From Burhinus oedicnemus (taxonomy: Eukaryota; Chordata; Aves; Charadriiformes; Burhinidae), in NCBI GenBank assembly GCA_008921705.1, contig VFFE01007108.1, forward strand, positions 680,732-744,731: a stretch of 64,000 bases of DNA, written 5' to 3'. A program made the position numbers and the translations under genes. This document shows, piece by piece, positions 12,216-25,429 of this stretch (positions are counted from its first letter, which is position 1; every line of letters begins with the position of its first letter). The notes beneath the pieces were generated by a model. The model had not been told where the DNA came from. It saw nothing but the letters and a program-made list of their open reading frames with translations, and did no database searches.

Positions 12216-12238
12216 AAAAAAAAAAAAAAAAAAAAAAA
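12216..12238 (+). repeat. Poly-A run of 23 bases
   Basis: An uninterrupted run of 23 A residues lies just before the assembly gap at 12250. It could be the tail of a retroposed copy, but no LINE, SINE or spliced-gene body is recognisable upstream, so it is listed only as a homopolymer. Confidence 0.9.
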
Positions 12239-12249
12239 GTATAAAATTC

Positions 12250-12299
12250 NNNNNNNNNNNNNNNNNNNNNNNNNNNNNNNNNNNNNNNNNNNNNNNNNN
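12250..12299. other. Assembly gap of 50 N
   Basis: Fifty consecutive N characters start 11 bases after a 23-base poly-A run. The round number suggests a placeholder, so the true gap length is unknown. Translations across this point are meaningless. Confidence 0.99.
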
Positions 12300-15295
12300 T
12301 ATTGCCAATGGCACAGAGAGTTTCTCAAATTATTTTGATATAGTTGCGAATCGGAAGAACATTTATATACTTCAGTGAAGGAGCATTCTGAGTACAAATT
12401 CAAAAGCTTCATTTTCTCCAGTGCATGAAAAAAAACTTGCAAGTCTACATCCAAATCACTAGGAAAAAAAATAACACCAGGAATAACTCCTGCACAGATT
12501 TTTGGCTAGCATCAGTACTTTTGTCTAAGGACATTTTCTGTCTCACGCTGGCTGCTTGCTGCTTCATAACACTTGACAAATTCTTGGTTCCTAAAAGCAA
12601 CCGTAAATGTTTTGTGGATTGCTTCATTTAGCAGGGAGTTCTCAGGACATCACCCCGGTATTCAGTGTGGTTCTGCCTTCCCTTTTTAGTTTATCTTTAT
12701 TTTTATACATTTCCAACTCTGATAACTTTTTTCATCTTCCCCCTCCCCTTGACCATAGGAGAGATATACCATCTGTAAACTGGAATTTCCCCAGGCATGA
12801 GAATTTCTTCTGGAGGGGGCTCTATTTTGGGAAGCCTAAGGCACACAGGAGCAGCACTTATAAATCCAGTGTTTGGAAAAAAAGAAGACAGTAGAGCAAC
12901 TAGGGATTTTCTGCAAGTGCACAACTGTTGTGAATTCCTATCAAAATAGTAAATTATATAATCTTTTTCCAGAACTACATTATCATATGTTTTGAATAAT
13001 AAGAGTCCAGAAATTACATGCATTTTAAAAACAGTGAGAAGGATAGGAGAAATAAGGAGTTTAGGTAGATAAGCTACCAAAAATCACATAATGAGAATCT
13101 AGTTGAAGGAGAAAGCTAAATTGACAAACCTGCTCCAAACACTAGCCTTCAGAAAGGCAAGATATCAGCACCTTGTTTGGAATATTTTGCTGGATAAATT
13201 CTATTAAAAATGAGATACTATACTGTAAATATAGGATCGTGTGTTCAATCGTTGTGTCAGCACTCAGGGCTTCTGGTTCATTCCCCAAAGTACAATATCC
13301 CAGATATTATACAAAGGCTGTACAGTACAGGTTTCCATCACTCAGAAATGATACCTTTTAAATTAGAGCACGTAAATGAAATATTTTACACTGCAAAACT
13401 AACCTTAGGACTAGTGTAACATAACCCGGATTCACTACTGTCTGCAGTACTATTAAAGGTAGAAATCTTGCACTAATGAAAAATATCATGCCTGATTTTA
13501 TTAAGCACCTAGACAGGCACTTAAATAGTAATTCCATGCTTCTAGCAAGATTAGCAAAGCAACACCCGAATCAAAATGAAAAAAATCAGAAACCTCAAGT
13601 TGCATTAAATATTTGCTTATGAATAGCTCCAATTTTGCTCTGATTGTACGCTTGAAGTCCACTTTCCAAGAACTCTGTAATAATTGCCTGTATAATATTT
13701 GTTTTGCATGCAACTAGGGAAATTAAGGTAAATGATCTATTTTTCTCTAGTATCTCTTAGTTGCTAGTCATAGTAATACTCAAAACATATATTATTTTTG
13801 TAGGCTTCCTGACTTTTTGAGTCTGGCAATAGCAAAATAACAAAAAATGCATCAGAGGACATCAATTCCTAAGCATCGCAAGCAGAGCTAATTCAGCTAC
13901 ACAGATAATATATTTGCCAGGAAGTACCATGGGAATCCTTGGATATGTTCCTAGGATCTCTTACTCATTCCTAGGACAGCCCTGGCTAATGTTTCCTTCC
14001 TGTGAAATCAAAGACAGAGTTCAAGGGGAAAGGAAAACCTCTTGGAGTTTTCCTTTTAATGTGATATAGTCTATCCACTTAAAAACCCTAGAAATTAGCC
14101 TTGAAGAACAATTGCTTTATTTACAACAAGGGGACAAGTAGGTACCTGAAATTTGGGATTGGTTGGACATTGAAAGACAAAAAGGCTGATGAGGAAAAGG
14201 AACTGTATGACCTGCATATGCATAAAATTCATACTAATTTTAAATAGTAGGTTTTGGGGAGCATGTTTGGAGGTGATTGCTGCCTTTTTCTTTTACTGCT
14301 CATAACCTACCAACTGTGCAAGTCAATATATGGCTATCTTCACCCCAGCCATGATTGTCCATGAAAATCCTTGTTGGACTAGGCAATATACAAACAGAAC
14401 AAGAAGAAAACCATGTCTACTGTTTCACCACTTTTCCCACAAGACACTTGTGAAAGACTGTTCCTTCCTTTTCCCCTACTTCATTGATTTATAACAGGTA
14501 GAGTATAGGAATAGTTCCTACTCTTTTAGTGACCAGTTTGGCTATGTGTGCCCAGCAGTCTACTTCTACACCTCTACAGTGCTTCTAACCCTCTATGCAA
14601 GATGCATAAACTTAAAAAAATCCAAAGTGTAGACAACGTGAAATCAGTTTCAAAAAGACATGTGGTACTAGAGAAATTGTGCCCAAAACCTTGCTGAGGT
14701 TCATCCCAATGTAATCAGCACTGTACATCACTTGCATCCTCACTGTATATCTCAAGATATTCGTGAGCAACAGGGTCACTCATATTTTTCAACCTTGTTG
14801 CAAGTCTTATAAAGAAAATTTCAGTGTTTCAGCTATAAACATGATTAAACTACACCTAACACATAGTAGTTATCATTACATATCTTTATGTAAACTTGTT
14901 ATTCTGCTGTTCTTCATTTGGAGCAGTGGCAAGTACAAACATGTTTTATGTTTCCATCCCCTCAGAGTAGTCAGGTTCCCACATAGCCTGAGCATATCAT
15001 GGCAAGAGGACAACGCAGGTGAAAGCCCTCTGATCCTGCAGCTCTTGGCCTCAGTAAAGGCAAAATTAGGCTTGCCAAAATCATGTGCCCCCTTTGTTCC
15101 TTTTGAGTACACATCCACCTTGCTGCTTTTCCAGCACACTGCAACCTAACCCTGGCTAGCCATGTCCTTCCTTCCTCTCTAATTTCCTGACATCTCCACT
15201 TCTTTCTCATTTCTAAGCTGTCTTTATTACACACCATTAGGTAAGCTCATAGTGTTCCTGGAAGATCACAGGAGGCCTAGATAAGATCTACATGC
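12300..15295. other. Unassigned AT-rich DNA
   Basis: No exon, RNA gene or known repeat was recognised. Open frames of up to about 128 codons occur on both strands (for example 12703-13080 on minus and 14763-15149 on plus). None has a domain, signal peptide with a plausible mature protein, or splice context that I would trust. Confidence 0.55.
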
Positions 15296-15596
15296 CTCTT
15301 TATCAGGGCATGTAGCAATAGGACGAGAGGTAAGAGTTTTAAACTGAAAGAGGGTCGTTTTAGATTAGATATTAGAAAGAAATTTTTTACTGTGAGGGTG
15401 GTGAGGCACTGGAACCGGTTGTCCAAAGAAGTAGTGGATGCTCCATCCCTGGAAGTATTCAAGGCCAGGTTGGATAGAGTTTTGAGTAACCTGGTGTGGT
15501 GGAAGGTGTCCCTGCCCATGGGAGGGGGGCTGGAACTAGATGATCTTCAGGGTCCCTTCCAACCCAAACCATTCTATGATTCTATGATTCCATGAT
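15296..15596 (+). mobile_element. CR1 LINE, 5'-truncated 3' tail
   Basis: This is the 3' end of an avian CR1. From ctctttatcagggcatgtag onward it parallels the copy at 48976-49438. It includes the end of the ORF2 reading frame (DIRKKFFT-like, then RVVRHWNRL and SLEVFKARLD), the short 3' untranslated block ending in cccttccaac, and the terminal 8-mer array attctatg, here with two full units and one changed unit. CR1 elements usually insert as 5'-truncated copies without target duplications, which fits. The open frame at 15392-15595 is this relic and not a host gene. Confidence 0.95.
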
Positions 15597-18500
15597 CTCC
15601 TTGTGTCACGTTGTGTGAAGAATGTCCCCAGTGTTTTGTCACAGTGCAGGTTCTTATCCCTGTACGCCCCCAGCCAGTTTGGTGTAACAAGAGACATTCC
15701 CCAGAGTTAGGAGATTGCTCTGGGGGCACTTCTGGTCAATTTTGTCTCTGCCAGCTGATCAAGTACATTTTCTATCCATCCCCAATGGCAGGGTTTCTGC
15801 TAAAAACCTCTATGGTCCTCAAATCTCCTGCTCACCAGAAAACACATCCATATAGAAAATCTTACCCCTCTCCTTCCGTCTCTCTTCCTCTTTCCATTCA
15901 AGCCAAGCCTATGAAGACACATTTTGAGCATAGGTCATCCAACGGGCTAAATTGCTCAAATGTCATACATTTACTCAATCACACTTTCAGACCACTATGC
16001 AACAGTAGTTTTCTGCCAGAGGATATAGGTGTTACAAAGCAGAATAGGGGCCATGAGGGAAGTTTCCTGTCTAGGTAGGCCCCACGGATCTTAAGCTCTG
16101 TACAGCCAGCCTGCTGCTTCTTCTTTTAATCACATGGTTGAGGAGGCACTGTTAAATGTGTTCAAAGATGTCCTGCCATATGACACATTCTCCCATTTAC
16201 AGGCCAGTTCTGTTGTATCTCCCATTTACAGGCCAGTTCTGCTGTCTCTCTGAGAGATGCCTCCTGAGTCATGGCTTTGTGTGGCACCCATGCCAACAGG
16301 AAATTGAGACCAAAAAAATGTAGGTCCCTGCCTCCATAAGGCTCCTCAACAAGCAGGCATGTGCCTTAAGTCTTAGTGAATACTTATCAGTACGGATCAC
16401 TGATGTCTGCTGAGCTACACCTAGCATCAGTCCAGCCTGTGATGCCTACAGACACTTAAGCATTGCCTGATTTCAGATTTCCACAGTACTTCTGGTCACC
16501 TACTGGAAAAACGAGCCTGCCTTCTCCTCCAGCTCCTTGGACAGGTGTGGACAGCATACTCTGCATCAGGAAGATATTATACTGTGCAGGCAGAAGTCAT
16601 TCTTTTATAAATGTCTCAGACTACAGAAGTAATCCTATGTGATGTGATGGCCTGCAATGGATAAGGACCAGGCATGATGAGACAGAAGGGCCTTTTTCTT
16701 TCTGTTTCCTCAAGCATCCATGGGATTTTGAAGACAGTACAGTACAACATCCAGGAAACATGAGGACAGAGCAGACTGTGGTGAGTCAGTGTTTAGGTTA
16801 TTTTTTTGTGCTAGGTATACAGGGTAGACTACAGCAGTGGAAGAATTAAACACATACACAGCTCTGCTGTTGAGGGGACAGCACACACTTATTTTATCAT
16901 GATCTCTTCAGCTAGACACATTAAGAGCAAGGAACAAACTAAGTCCCTTTAGAAAGTGTATAGTTCAAGTATATTAAACAAATGACTAGCCCTCACCCTA
17001 GTTCTGAAGGAAACCAACACAAAAATAGAAATATTGACTTCAGGTGGCAGGAAAAAAAAAACAAACAAACCAAAACTACAAAAAACTGACATCTATGTTT
17101 TGTAGTAATTTTGGACAAGTCAACGGTTCACAATAACAAATGTAACATGCAAATTTTGTGAATAGGTTAGGTAGAGCCAAGCTTACCTTTTTTGGCAAAT
17201 AAGCTATTATCTCTCCAAATTTTATTTCCTTCCAATCATAACAAAACCATGCCAGTATTGAACAACCTCTGAAAGCTCTCCAAGTTTGAGTGCAGCATGT
17301 ACAGAGAAAGAAAAGCTTCCTGACATCTGCCATTTTCTCTGGGTATCATAAAAGAGTTCACTCCATTTGAACTTCGATCACGAGCAGACCTGCATCATCT
17401 TATCCCATATGTTTTATTGAAATAAACCAAAATATACTCTACCTTATGGCTACCTATCTCAAAAGAAGTAAATATCTTGTACATCCCTCTGTCAAAATCT
17501 TTTCTCCATTCATTGCTGCATTTTTGAAAACCTGTTGCTTTGCATTTTATTTTTTATTGATTCCATTAGTTATTAGGAGTCTGGACAGGAAAGGAAAAAA
17601 AAAAATCAGTGGAAAAAAGTTGCAAGCATCCCTGCAGCTGAGCTCCCCTGCAGTCTACTCAAGACTCGTGCAGGACATCTGCTTTTCAAGTCAGTGAAAA
17701 CTCTGTTACCTACAAGCAAGTTAAAATTGCAAAGGCGCTTTGAGAATAAAAAACGCAGCACCACAAGCATTGGCTAGTGCTGGAATGTGAAGCACAGTCC
17801 TTGGGAACAGATGGTTTAATACATCACAATAAATCTCTTACCAGCCTTTGCAACATAGTACTTCAGATAAAAATAAGTTTAAGTTACAATCTGTGAACAA
17901 AATGTTGTCCTCAGAGGCAGAGAGGAACTACTTTTGACTTTACTGAGAGTGGCAGCTCCATTTTGGAAAACATTTAATTAATTAATGTTTTCAAAGGAGC
18001 TGATAAAAATTCCTTCTCATCTTATTTCATAACAATGAAATTCACCCCAAAGGACTACATAATGACTCAACACTAACACCCCCCCCAGCTAAAAAAATGT
18101 CATTCAGCATTTGTCCTCCTCACCCAGGACACTTGGAACAGCAGCTCGTGATCCACCTGCTTCACAGTCATGAGAGAGTGCAGGACAATTATCAGAGTGA
18201 AGTAAGAATGTCATTTGAGCTACAAAGTGCTCACGTTACATACAGCTGACACATGAAAATACCTGGTTTGAGCAACTGGATTTGCATAAATGAAAGATCT
18301 ACAGACCATAACTGTCACAAAGATGTCACATCAATTGGACCACGCTTCCTTCTTCGTTAGGTTTGTGTGGGGGCAGTCCAGGTAAGGGGGAGGAATGAGG
18401 GGAAGAAAGAAGGGTTAGATATTTTGGATGACATGGTACAGTTGCAGTTTCCATTCTCGACAAGTTAACAACTGTATTTTTAGAATTAAGAACTTAAAGG

Positions 18501-21255
18501 GGATTGGGTACAAGCCAGTAATTTCTTGATTTAAGAAACGTTAACATTCATTTCTAATTCATGTAAGTTGGCATGCATCTTCAGTTGCATCTGCAATGTT
18601 TATTCCATCATTTGCTTCGTTTCATATGAGTTCTTTCATTTAAACAATATTCTTGTACAGTAGGGGTGATGGGTCCTGAGCTCTCTCCAGTGGCATCAGC
18701 AGCATCTTATGTCTCCCTTGGAGAAGTTAACAGTGAGCAAAGAGTTTGAACCACATAATTTATCATACCGATGAATGCAGTTCATGAACAAACTGCAGTT
18801 TTTACAAGTTCATTTTCTATTTGAAGCTGTCCAATAAATGTTTTGTGCAAACCAATTTCAGCCTACAAATTGCTCATAAAGTGCTCACTGTGCGCAGTAC
18901 TCCCGGTATTTGCTACTTGTAATTCAGCCTTTGGGATGGGTCAGGCTGATCACATGGCTTGGTTTTCTTCCCTGAACATTGAACTAATCCTACCAAACAC
19001 CAAGCGAAGGAGAAAATGGGAGTCTGACCAGGTGATAAACCAGGACTTAGTAGGTGTAATGCCCAAGGGGACTGGCAAAGAGATGAAGGAAGGACAGTAA
19101 AGATAGACTAGTAAATGTTAAAAAACAGTGTCAGCTTGGATGTTAGCAGTACAAGAAAATGAACAGCAGTTCCCAGTGAGGAACTGTAAGTAAGTTTATT
19201 CTCCCTATTCTTTATTTAGGAGGATGACCTAGACCAAGAGGAAATTCAGACTTGATGTGGCCAAAATTACCAGGTTTCCCATGATAAATAAAGCCATTTG
19301 ATTTAATCAACTTGTTAAAAGTCGCATTTTTCACTACGTGACATATAACAAGACTTTGCCCTTCCCAGATAATTTATTTCAACCACCAGTTCACAGCAAC
19401 CAGGAAGGAAAGTAGAAAGGTTTATGGAAGAATATGAACACTGATTTTTCAACACTTCTCAACAAACAAAATGAATCTAAAAAAATTCTTTGACTTATAA
19501 GGCGAGTTGATACTGTCCCCTACTTCAGACTCCATGTTCTAGAAAATATAGAAATACCAAGCATGGAATATCCGCTCCCACTCCCCAAATAGTTGCCTTA
19601 GAATTGAGAGAGAAAATAAAAATGTTATTTCTCCATACTACACGTAAGTTTAATCACAGTGCATTTTTCTTCCATTCGCCTCAAGGCAAAACAGAAATTT
19701 TAGAGGGGACTGAACAGTTACCGATAGATCATAGAGGTAGGCAGAAAGGCAGGATAAGGACATAAAGGTATTATTGGCAAAGCAGAATAAGCAAAGAGGG
19801 ACTCAGCAGGAGAATTAGCAAAAATGTAGGTCAGAGCTAAGGTCTTCGTGTCCCTGGAGGCTAGAAAAGAAAGCCTGAAACTACAGCAAAGTCACACAGA
19901 GGAAGTGTTTTTCAAGGCGTGATTGTGCACGACTGTTAGTGATGAAGAAACTTCAGAGAAATTACTGTGCAATAATAACCATAATTTCTGTAGTGTATAT
20001 CACAGGAGTTAAATTCTAAAACACTCCAGCACTTACAATTCGATGCAGAAAATGCTATTAAACAAGGTCCAGATGATTTTTTTTTTCCAGGCTTGCAATC
20101 ACTATTGGAAGAAAAGAGAAACTCAAGGCAAGTGAAAGGAACTCCCAAAAGATCTAGGCGTCTGCTTCATTTCAGATGGTTGGGGGTTTTTAGAGATTTG
20201 GTGTGCTTACATTTTGCCAAGGCTTCAACAGCTGGCCACATTATTTGCTGCTTCAAACACAGCAGTAGCCCAGAGCTTCCCAGCGTAGGAAGTGCCTCCA
20301 TTTGCAATGCGGACTTCTAACCCAGAATCTGCCCTGGACTCAGATCTTTTGAACAAGTGGTATCCTGTCAATCATGGACAGTTAGTTATCTGCAAACGTT
20401 AGGGGGAGGAAATACATGTTGAAGGATAAAAATAACCCATAGAAATTTTTTTATCTGATGGAATGAGATTTGGAGGTATTCATGACAGTTTTTCCAGTCA
20501 TCAGTTATGAAGAGAAAAAAACAGCTCCAGCAGAAAATTATCATGAAAAAGCTTGATAGTCTGAAAAGACAAAGTTGAGAACTGAAGCAAGTGTGAGGTA
20601 GAGGTAATACCAATCATTGCTGCTCCATCAGTTAATGGCAATATCATTGAGAAGCCAAATATTCATCACCTCCCACCATACAGGTGAACTGTAATTTTGC
20701 AGCTTGGAAAAATGTCATCCTTCAATTGTGCCTTGCTTTTCAATAGGTAGCAAAATATTGCTGTCATGTGTGGGTACATATCATAATGCTTTCAGTGCTT
20801 ATCTTCGCACAGATAATTTCAATCTCTAGCATCCAGAGAAATTAAACGAGGTCATATGTAAAATACTAAGTGTTATGTGAAAACCAGCAGCACAGATTAC
20901 ATCAATGCCAGTAAAGCATCATGCTAAGAGCAGTAATAAAACCATTTGTCCAATATTGTTGGATACACACATTTTCAACTCTGCAGATGGTAGTTATTGT
21001 TCAGAGACTTCTAGAATGATAATGCATTGTACTTGTAACTGTTAGGAAGCATAAAATAGGGATGAGACAGATGATCGTTCCAACTTTCACTCACTGGATT
21101 CTTCTCAGCACCTGGTTTCCATAGTCTATCCATTTCATATGGTCACTTGGGATGTCAGCAAGCAGTGATGATACAAGCATACAGTCAGGTGCTGCTATTT
21201 ACCAAGCACCATGCTACACCTATTGCTTGAATAAATCTGAACAGCATCTTAAAGC
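15597..21255. other. Unassigned DNA with one small tandem duplication
   Basis: No gene was recognised. The longest open frame, 155 codons at 15611-16078, starts just after the CR1 tail. It is rich in Ser, Pro, His and Cys, has no recognisable domain, and I take it as chance. The 29-bp duplication at 16189-16246 is listed separately. A C-run near 18078-18086 and several A-rich runs are simple sequence. Confidence 0.55.
16189..16246 (+). repeat. 29-bp tandem duplication, two copies
   Basis: Two adjacent 29-base units begin tctcccatttacaggccagt. They differ by one internal T/C change (ctgttgt versus ctgctgt) and by their last base. This is a simple local duplication; the near-identity suggests that it is fairly recent. 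Confidence 0.9.
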
Positions 21256-21609
21256 AAAGGAGACACTGCTGCAGTAACATTGACAGAAGACCTAGCTATT
21301 AAGCTGTCTACAGAGTCTAGTATCAGTGAAATGTTTGACAGCCGCAGGGACAAATATGTATTAGCAACATTGCTTAATCCATGTTTCAAGGGCAGAATTG
21401 AAACCATGCCTTCACCCTATGCAGGCACAGATTGCTGGAAGGATACTGTCATAAATAATAGTGCTGGAGGCCATACCATTATGCACCTCCTCTTCTCCCT
21501 CATCCTTCCGCTTAGCTCCCCTAGGCCAAGTATATCTCATAAAGCAGAAGATGCACAAGCTCCTGGAACATCACAGAGTGCAAAAGAAGTAATCACAGCA
21601 TACCTATAG
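21256..21609 (+). pseudogene. Fragment of a hAT-type transposase
   Basis: An open frame of about 115 codons ends at the TAG after EVITAYL. Near its middle (about 21350-21399) is KYVLATLLNPCFKGRI, which resembles the LATLLDPRFK motif of hAT-superfamily transposases and their domesticated ZBED-type relatives. Upstream is a serine-rich STESSISEMFD block like the one that precedes that motif in the family. The expected DPRFK reads NPCFK here. No BED zinc finger, catalytic aspartate or hAT dimerisation tail was seen, and the rest of the frame does not align by eye. The fragment is far shorter than a full transposase of roughly 600-700 residues, so it is a relic. A spliced exon of a ZBED-like host gene is possible but less likely. 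Confidence 0.5.
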
Positions 21610-21774
21610 TTCCTGGGTCTTCCTTTATCAGCTCAGAGTGGGGCAGTACCTCCCAGGAAAAACTCAATTTGTCCGTATCATGGGAAGAATCTGTTCATTA
21701 TGAAAGGTCTATAGGTGTCATGGGAGACCTTTTCATATGCTGGGAAGTGAGAAGTTGACTTTCGAAAAGATATG

Positions 21775-21880
21775 CTCTAGTTCAGACAGGAATTAATTCA
21801 GCAGAGCCTATGGTCTGTGTTAAGCAGGAGGTCAGATTTGATGATCGCAATGGTCCCTTCTGGCTTTATAATCTATAAAG
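21775..21880 (+). mobile_element. 3' tail of an older CR1 lineage
   Basis: The segment runs ctctagttcagacaggaatt, then the core aggaggtcagatttgatgat followed by cgcaatggtcccttctggct, and ends in atctataaag. I recognise this as the 3' terminus of CR1 elements common in turtles and crocodilians, whose end repeat is of the tctatga type. It differs from the attctatg-ended bird CR1 copies in this window. Sequence upstream of 21775 is too changed to assign. It is probably an insertion older than the avian radiation. Confidence 0.75.
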
Positions 21881-24800
21881 ACTAACTACATTAAGGGGGA
21901 AAAAGAAGACAAAGAAACTAATACCGGTATTTTTAAATCTCCAAATTCCCCACCATCCAATATGTGCTCAGATTTCTTTTTCAGGTATGTGTCTGCCACC
22001 GAGACATATCGAAGAAGTGGGCTTAATAAACCACAGCATAGAGCACCTCTTTCTTAAGGGAGTAATTTGAAAAGCTTAGCAAGTTATACATGCAACATGC
22101 AGGTGACTCTCTAAATTAGCCTAATGGAGGAGAGTGCAGAGGAATCTATCAATCAAAATTCTTACAGGAAGGTGAAGAGACATATTACCAAGTGTTGTCC
22201 TTATATTCCTATTCCCTTTTTCCTCACTTCTGAAATATTATATAAAAGATTTTCTCTGCTCTCTGCTAGAATAATTTGGCAGAAGATAAGAACTGTGCAA
22301 ATCTCTGTTCTGTGAGAGCTTTTCCTGGAGCTTTGCTTCACCTGGGTTCATAAATCTCTGGGTTTTGCTTTGAGGTTTAAGGACATGCGAGCTGCAAAAC
22401 TGCAAACTGATCTCAGGTTAATAGCATGCAAAATTGCAAAATTACAAAGTCATAAATGGATTTACATTTGCAACTTAGCAACAATGGGCTGACTTTCCCG
22501 TTTGTAACAAAAATCTACAGCCAGGCACATTTTACCGTACATCCACAGCACACGGGCACACGGATACACATGCAGCCGGTTTACTTGCTGGAAATTTGTC
22601 AGTGAATCTAAAGAGTGAAAGCTCATAGAAAGTAAACAATTTGGAGAATATTCTTTCTCAAAGCATCCTTCATCTTAGGCTTCTGGATTATTTCACTTTT
22701 ATTTTCTCTTGTAGTACTGAATGCTAAATCAAATAAAACCCAGACCATGTAAAACAAGAAATCAGTCAAACTATTGAGACTGTAAGGCTTGTGTTTATAC
22801 TAGAATATTTAAACAGAAAATACAAGTCCCAGATTTGAACGCACACATTCAGGTAAATTCAGTAGGTATCATAAAATTGGATAACCTCTTTTTTCTCTGC
22901 ACTGATTTCATAACAGAGAAAACTTCTTTCAAGAATAAGTCAGGAAAGAACAGTTGTACCAATATCAAACTAAGTATTATGTTAACATATTTTTACTAAA
23001 AGCAAACTAAGCAAACTGTAATACAAAAATGGTAAATTTATCTTCATTTCAATGGGAATATTTTTGTGAGGATAGCTATGGTGGCCAAAAAGGGACTATT
23101 TTGCTTTGATAAAAGCAATTTGGTGGGGGACGGAGAGGATAAGGTATTTACTCTACATTTTCCACTCTGATTTCACACGTAAAATGAAAAGGGAGGGGTC
23201 TATCTTACTTTTGACAAAGGTTTGCCTTGTGAGAAGTCACCCATACCAATTTCCATCATTATTCCTAGCCAGGCACACATTGCAGAGAAAAGTATGTATC
23301 TCTTCTCTTATTATCACTCTCGTTACTGTTTATTCTGAGTGACAAAGAGGGAAACCAGGCTTAAGCTTCATTGTCTTAAGTGTTAAGCTTTCTCCTGATG
23401 TTGGGCCTCAACAAGTCTTATTGTCTTATTAATATGCCTCAAATGGGCAACATTCAGGTTAGCTGCAACTCTAAGAAACTACAAAACAGCAACAGTTAGA
23501 GATACAAACTTGAGGAAACATCCACATCCAGAAATGAACCAATTTTCAAGGAGACTCAGGAGCATAAGGCTACAGACAATTTTGAAAATCCCGCTTTTAA
23601 GGACTTCTGTCCCCACGAGGTACACCCAAGTTAGGCACATACAGCAAGATCCACGATAAGGCTACATATTTTTCAGGTTCCTGAATCATGCAAAAGGTTC
23701 AGCTGAACTGTGTGGGGGATCCTTCACCTTCTACCATGCTTAAAAGATACGCGTAAAGAAGCTTCATTGTTTCTGACCATACACATATGTAGGTCCTCCT
23801 CTCCTGGGCAGGAGTGCCAAAACAGCTAATCCTTCCCTTTAGACATCGCAGCTTGGAGGAGTGTAGCCTGTTACCAAAATCTCTTACCCCTGTGGCTCCC
23901 TGTGCCACACACTTTGCAAGGATCACATTACATCTGTCATGTCAGGGTGCAAGGACTCCCTTATGCTACCTGGTGCTAAGCGTAGAGGAAAAAGGCACTT
24001 TGTAGGTAGACATGGGGCTGATTGACCAGAAAGCAGCAAATCCCCTTGACCCAGCTCTCTGCAGAGGGGAAGAGGAAGAGTAAACACTTCTTGCCTGCAA
24101 ATACAGCCCTGTTTCCCACCTCCCAGTCGTACATACGCTCTTAGCACTGTAATCTCAAGGGTATGTGCACACAAACTCACAAACAATTAGGTCTTCTCTA
24201 AGTAGGTCTGGCATATATCTTCTCTGTCATCCTCATGGCAAGTTAGTCAAAAAGAAACTATTTTGAGGCTTCTGCTGCAGCCAGGCGGCTTTATGAACTG
24301 GTACCAGATAGCTTTACAAATGCCCATCAGCAGAAACTTAGGCACTTCAGGGGAGGGAGTGTATCTGTCAGAAACATATGTGTCTGGGAAACCTTACTGC
24401 TTCCAGGTTTTGGCAACAAAGCTGCTGCAGTTCTGGGAAGGTTGGTGAGGCTTCATCAGATAGACTTGGGCACCGAGAGATTTCGAAGGGCTTAGGTCTA
24501 GATCCTTGCCTTCACTAACAACACTGAGAACCCTAATGCAAAGGCAATATCTTTCCTGTTGTCCTTTTAAAGACTACATTATTTATTCACACTTGGAACA
24601 GACCTAGTAAACACAGTATTTAAAAATTACTTTGCCTTCATATATGAAAGCTTCCAATGGTTTTGGACCTGTGAAACAACAGAGATAATTATCTGCCAAA
24701 AAAACCTCCTTCAAACCAGGAAGCATTAAGAAAAAGTCTCAGGAAAGCCTAATCCCTCAGTGTTTGTAATTCACAAAAGTTTGGCTGAGTCTCCAAGCCC

Positions 24801-25429
24801 CTGGATGCTAATATGAATTGGAATCATGGATCTTTTTAAAAATTCAGTCCTCCATCAGAAGCATTTGAAACACTCTTGTTGCTCATTTGAGCTCAGGTAA
24901 AAATCAAATAAGCTTTATGACCCCACTGACACTGAAGGCATGCCTACAGCACAGATAGACTCCTAGCTGGCATGGCTGATGGCAGATCTCTTGGCATGGA
25001 CTTCAGATCGGGCTGTGGAATTCCACCAGGGATCTCAGGTATGTGCTCAGATCACTGGTCCCTGCTGAAGCCTGTACCGATGTGTGTTCATGCCTCTTGC
25101 TAAAACTCAGTAAATTCCACAGTTTCCTGCACAAGTAACTCAATAAATGTGGATCACCAACAGTAAAGCAGGTTTTTTACGAAAAGCAAGGAGGACTGGG
25201 TCTTGGCAAACCATGCTCTACTCTCACTGGCCAGCTTTGTTTTCCAAGTGTGGCAAAGTTCTGGCAAAAGTAAATATATAAATAAATAACTGAAGCAATC
25301 AGCATGAGGCAAGCAAGCAGAGGAGAAGGCTTTGCCCAGCAGCAGGCTGAGAGGGGCTGATAATGAATGACTGATGATGATTACATGCAATTTTCTACTT
25401 CCTGCAAAATGATAGATACTGGCCAAGTC
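21881..25429. other. Unassigned DNA, possible very old repeat scraps
   Basis: No gene was recognised. Short phrases such as acttaggcacttcagg (near 24337) and gggcttaggt (near 24488) resemble pieces of old reptile repeats I have seen, but they are too short to name. Open frames are short and occur on both strands. Confidence 0.45.

Noticed and set aside
12132..12454. Open frames running through the assembly gap
   Set aside because: They include undefined residues from N and a poly-A translation, so they have no evidential value.
15611..16078. 155-codon open frame just after a CR1 tail
   Set aside because: Odd Ser/Pro/His/Cys composition, no recognisable family and no splice or promoter support.
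23600..24500. Possible old reptile-type repeat (ttaggcac-like phrases)
   Set aside because: Phrases are too short and scattered to assign to any family by eye.
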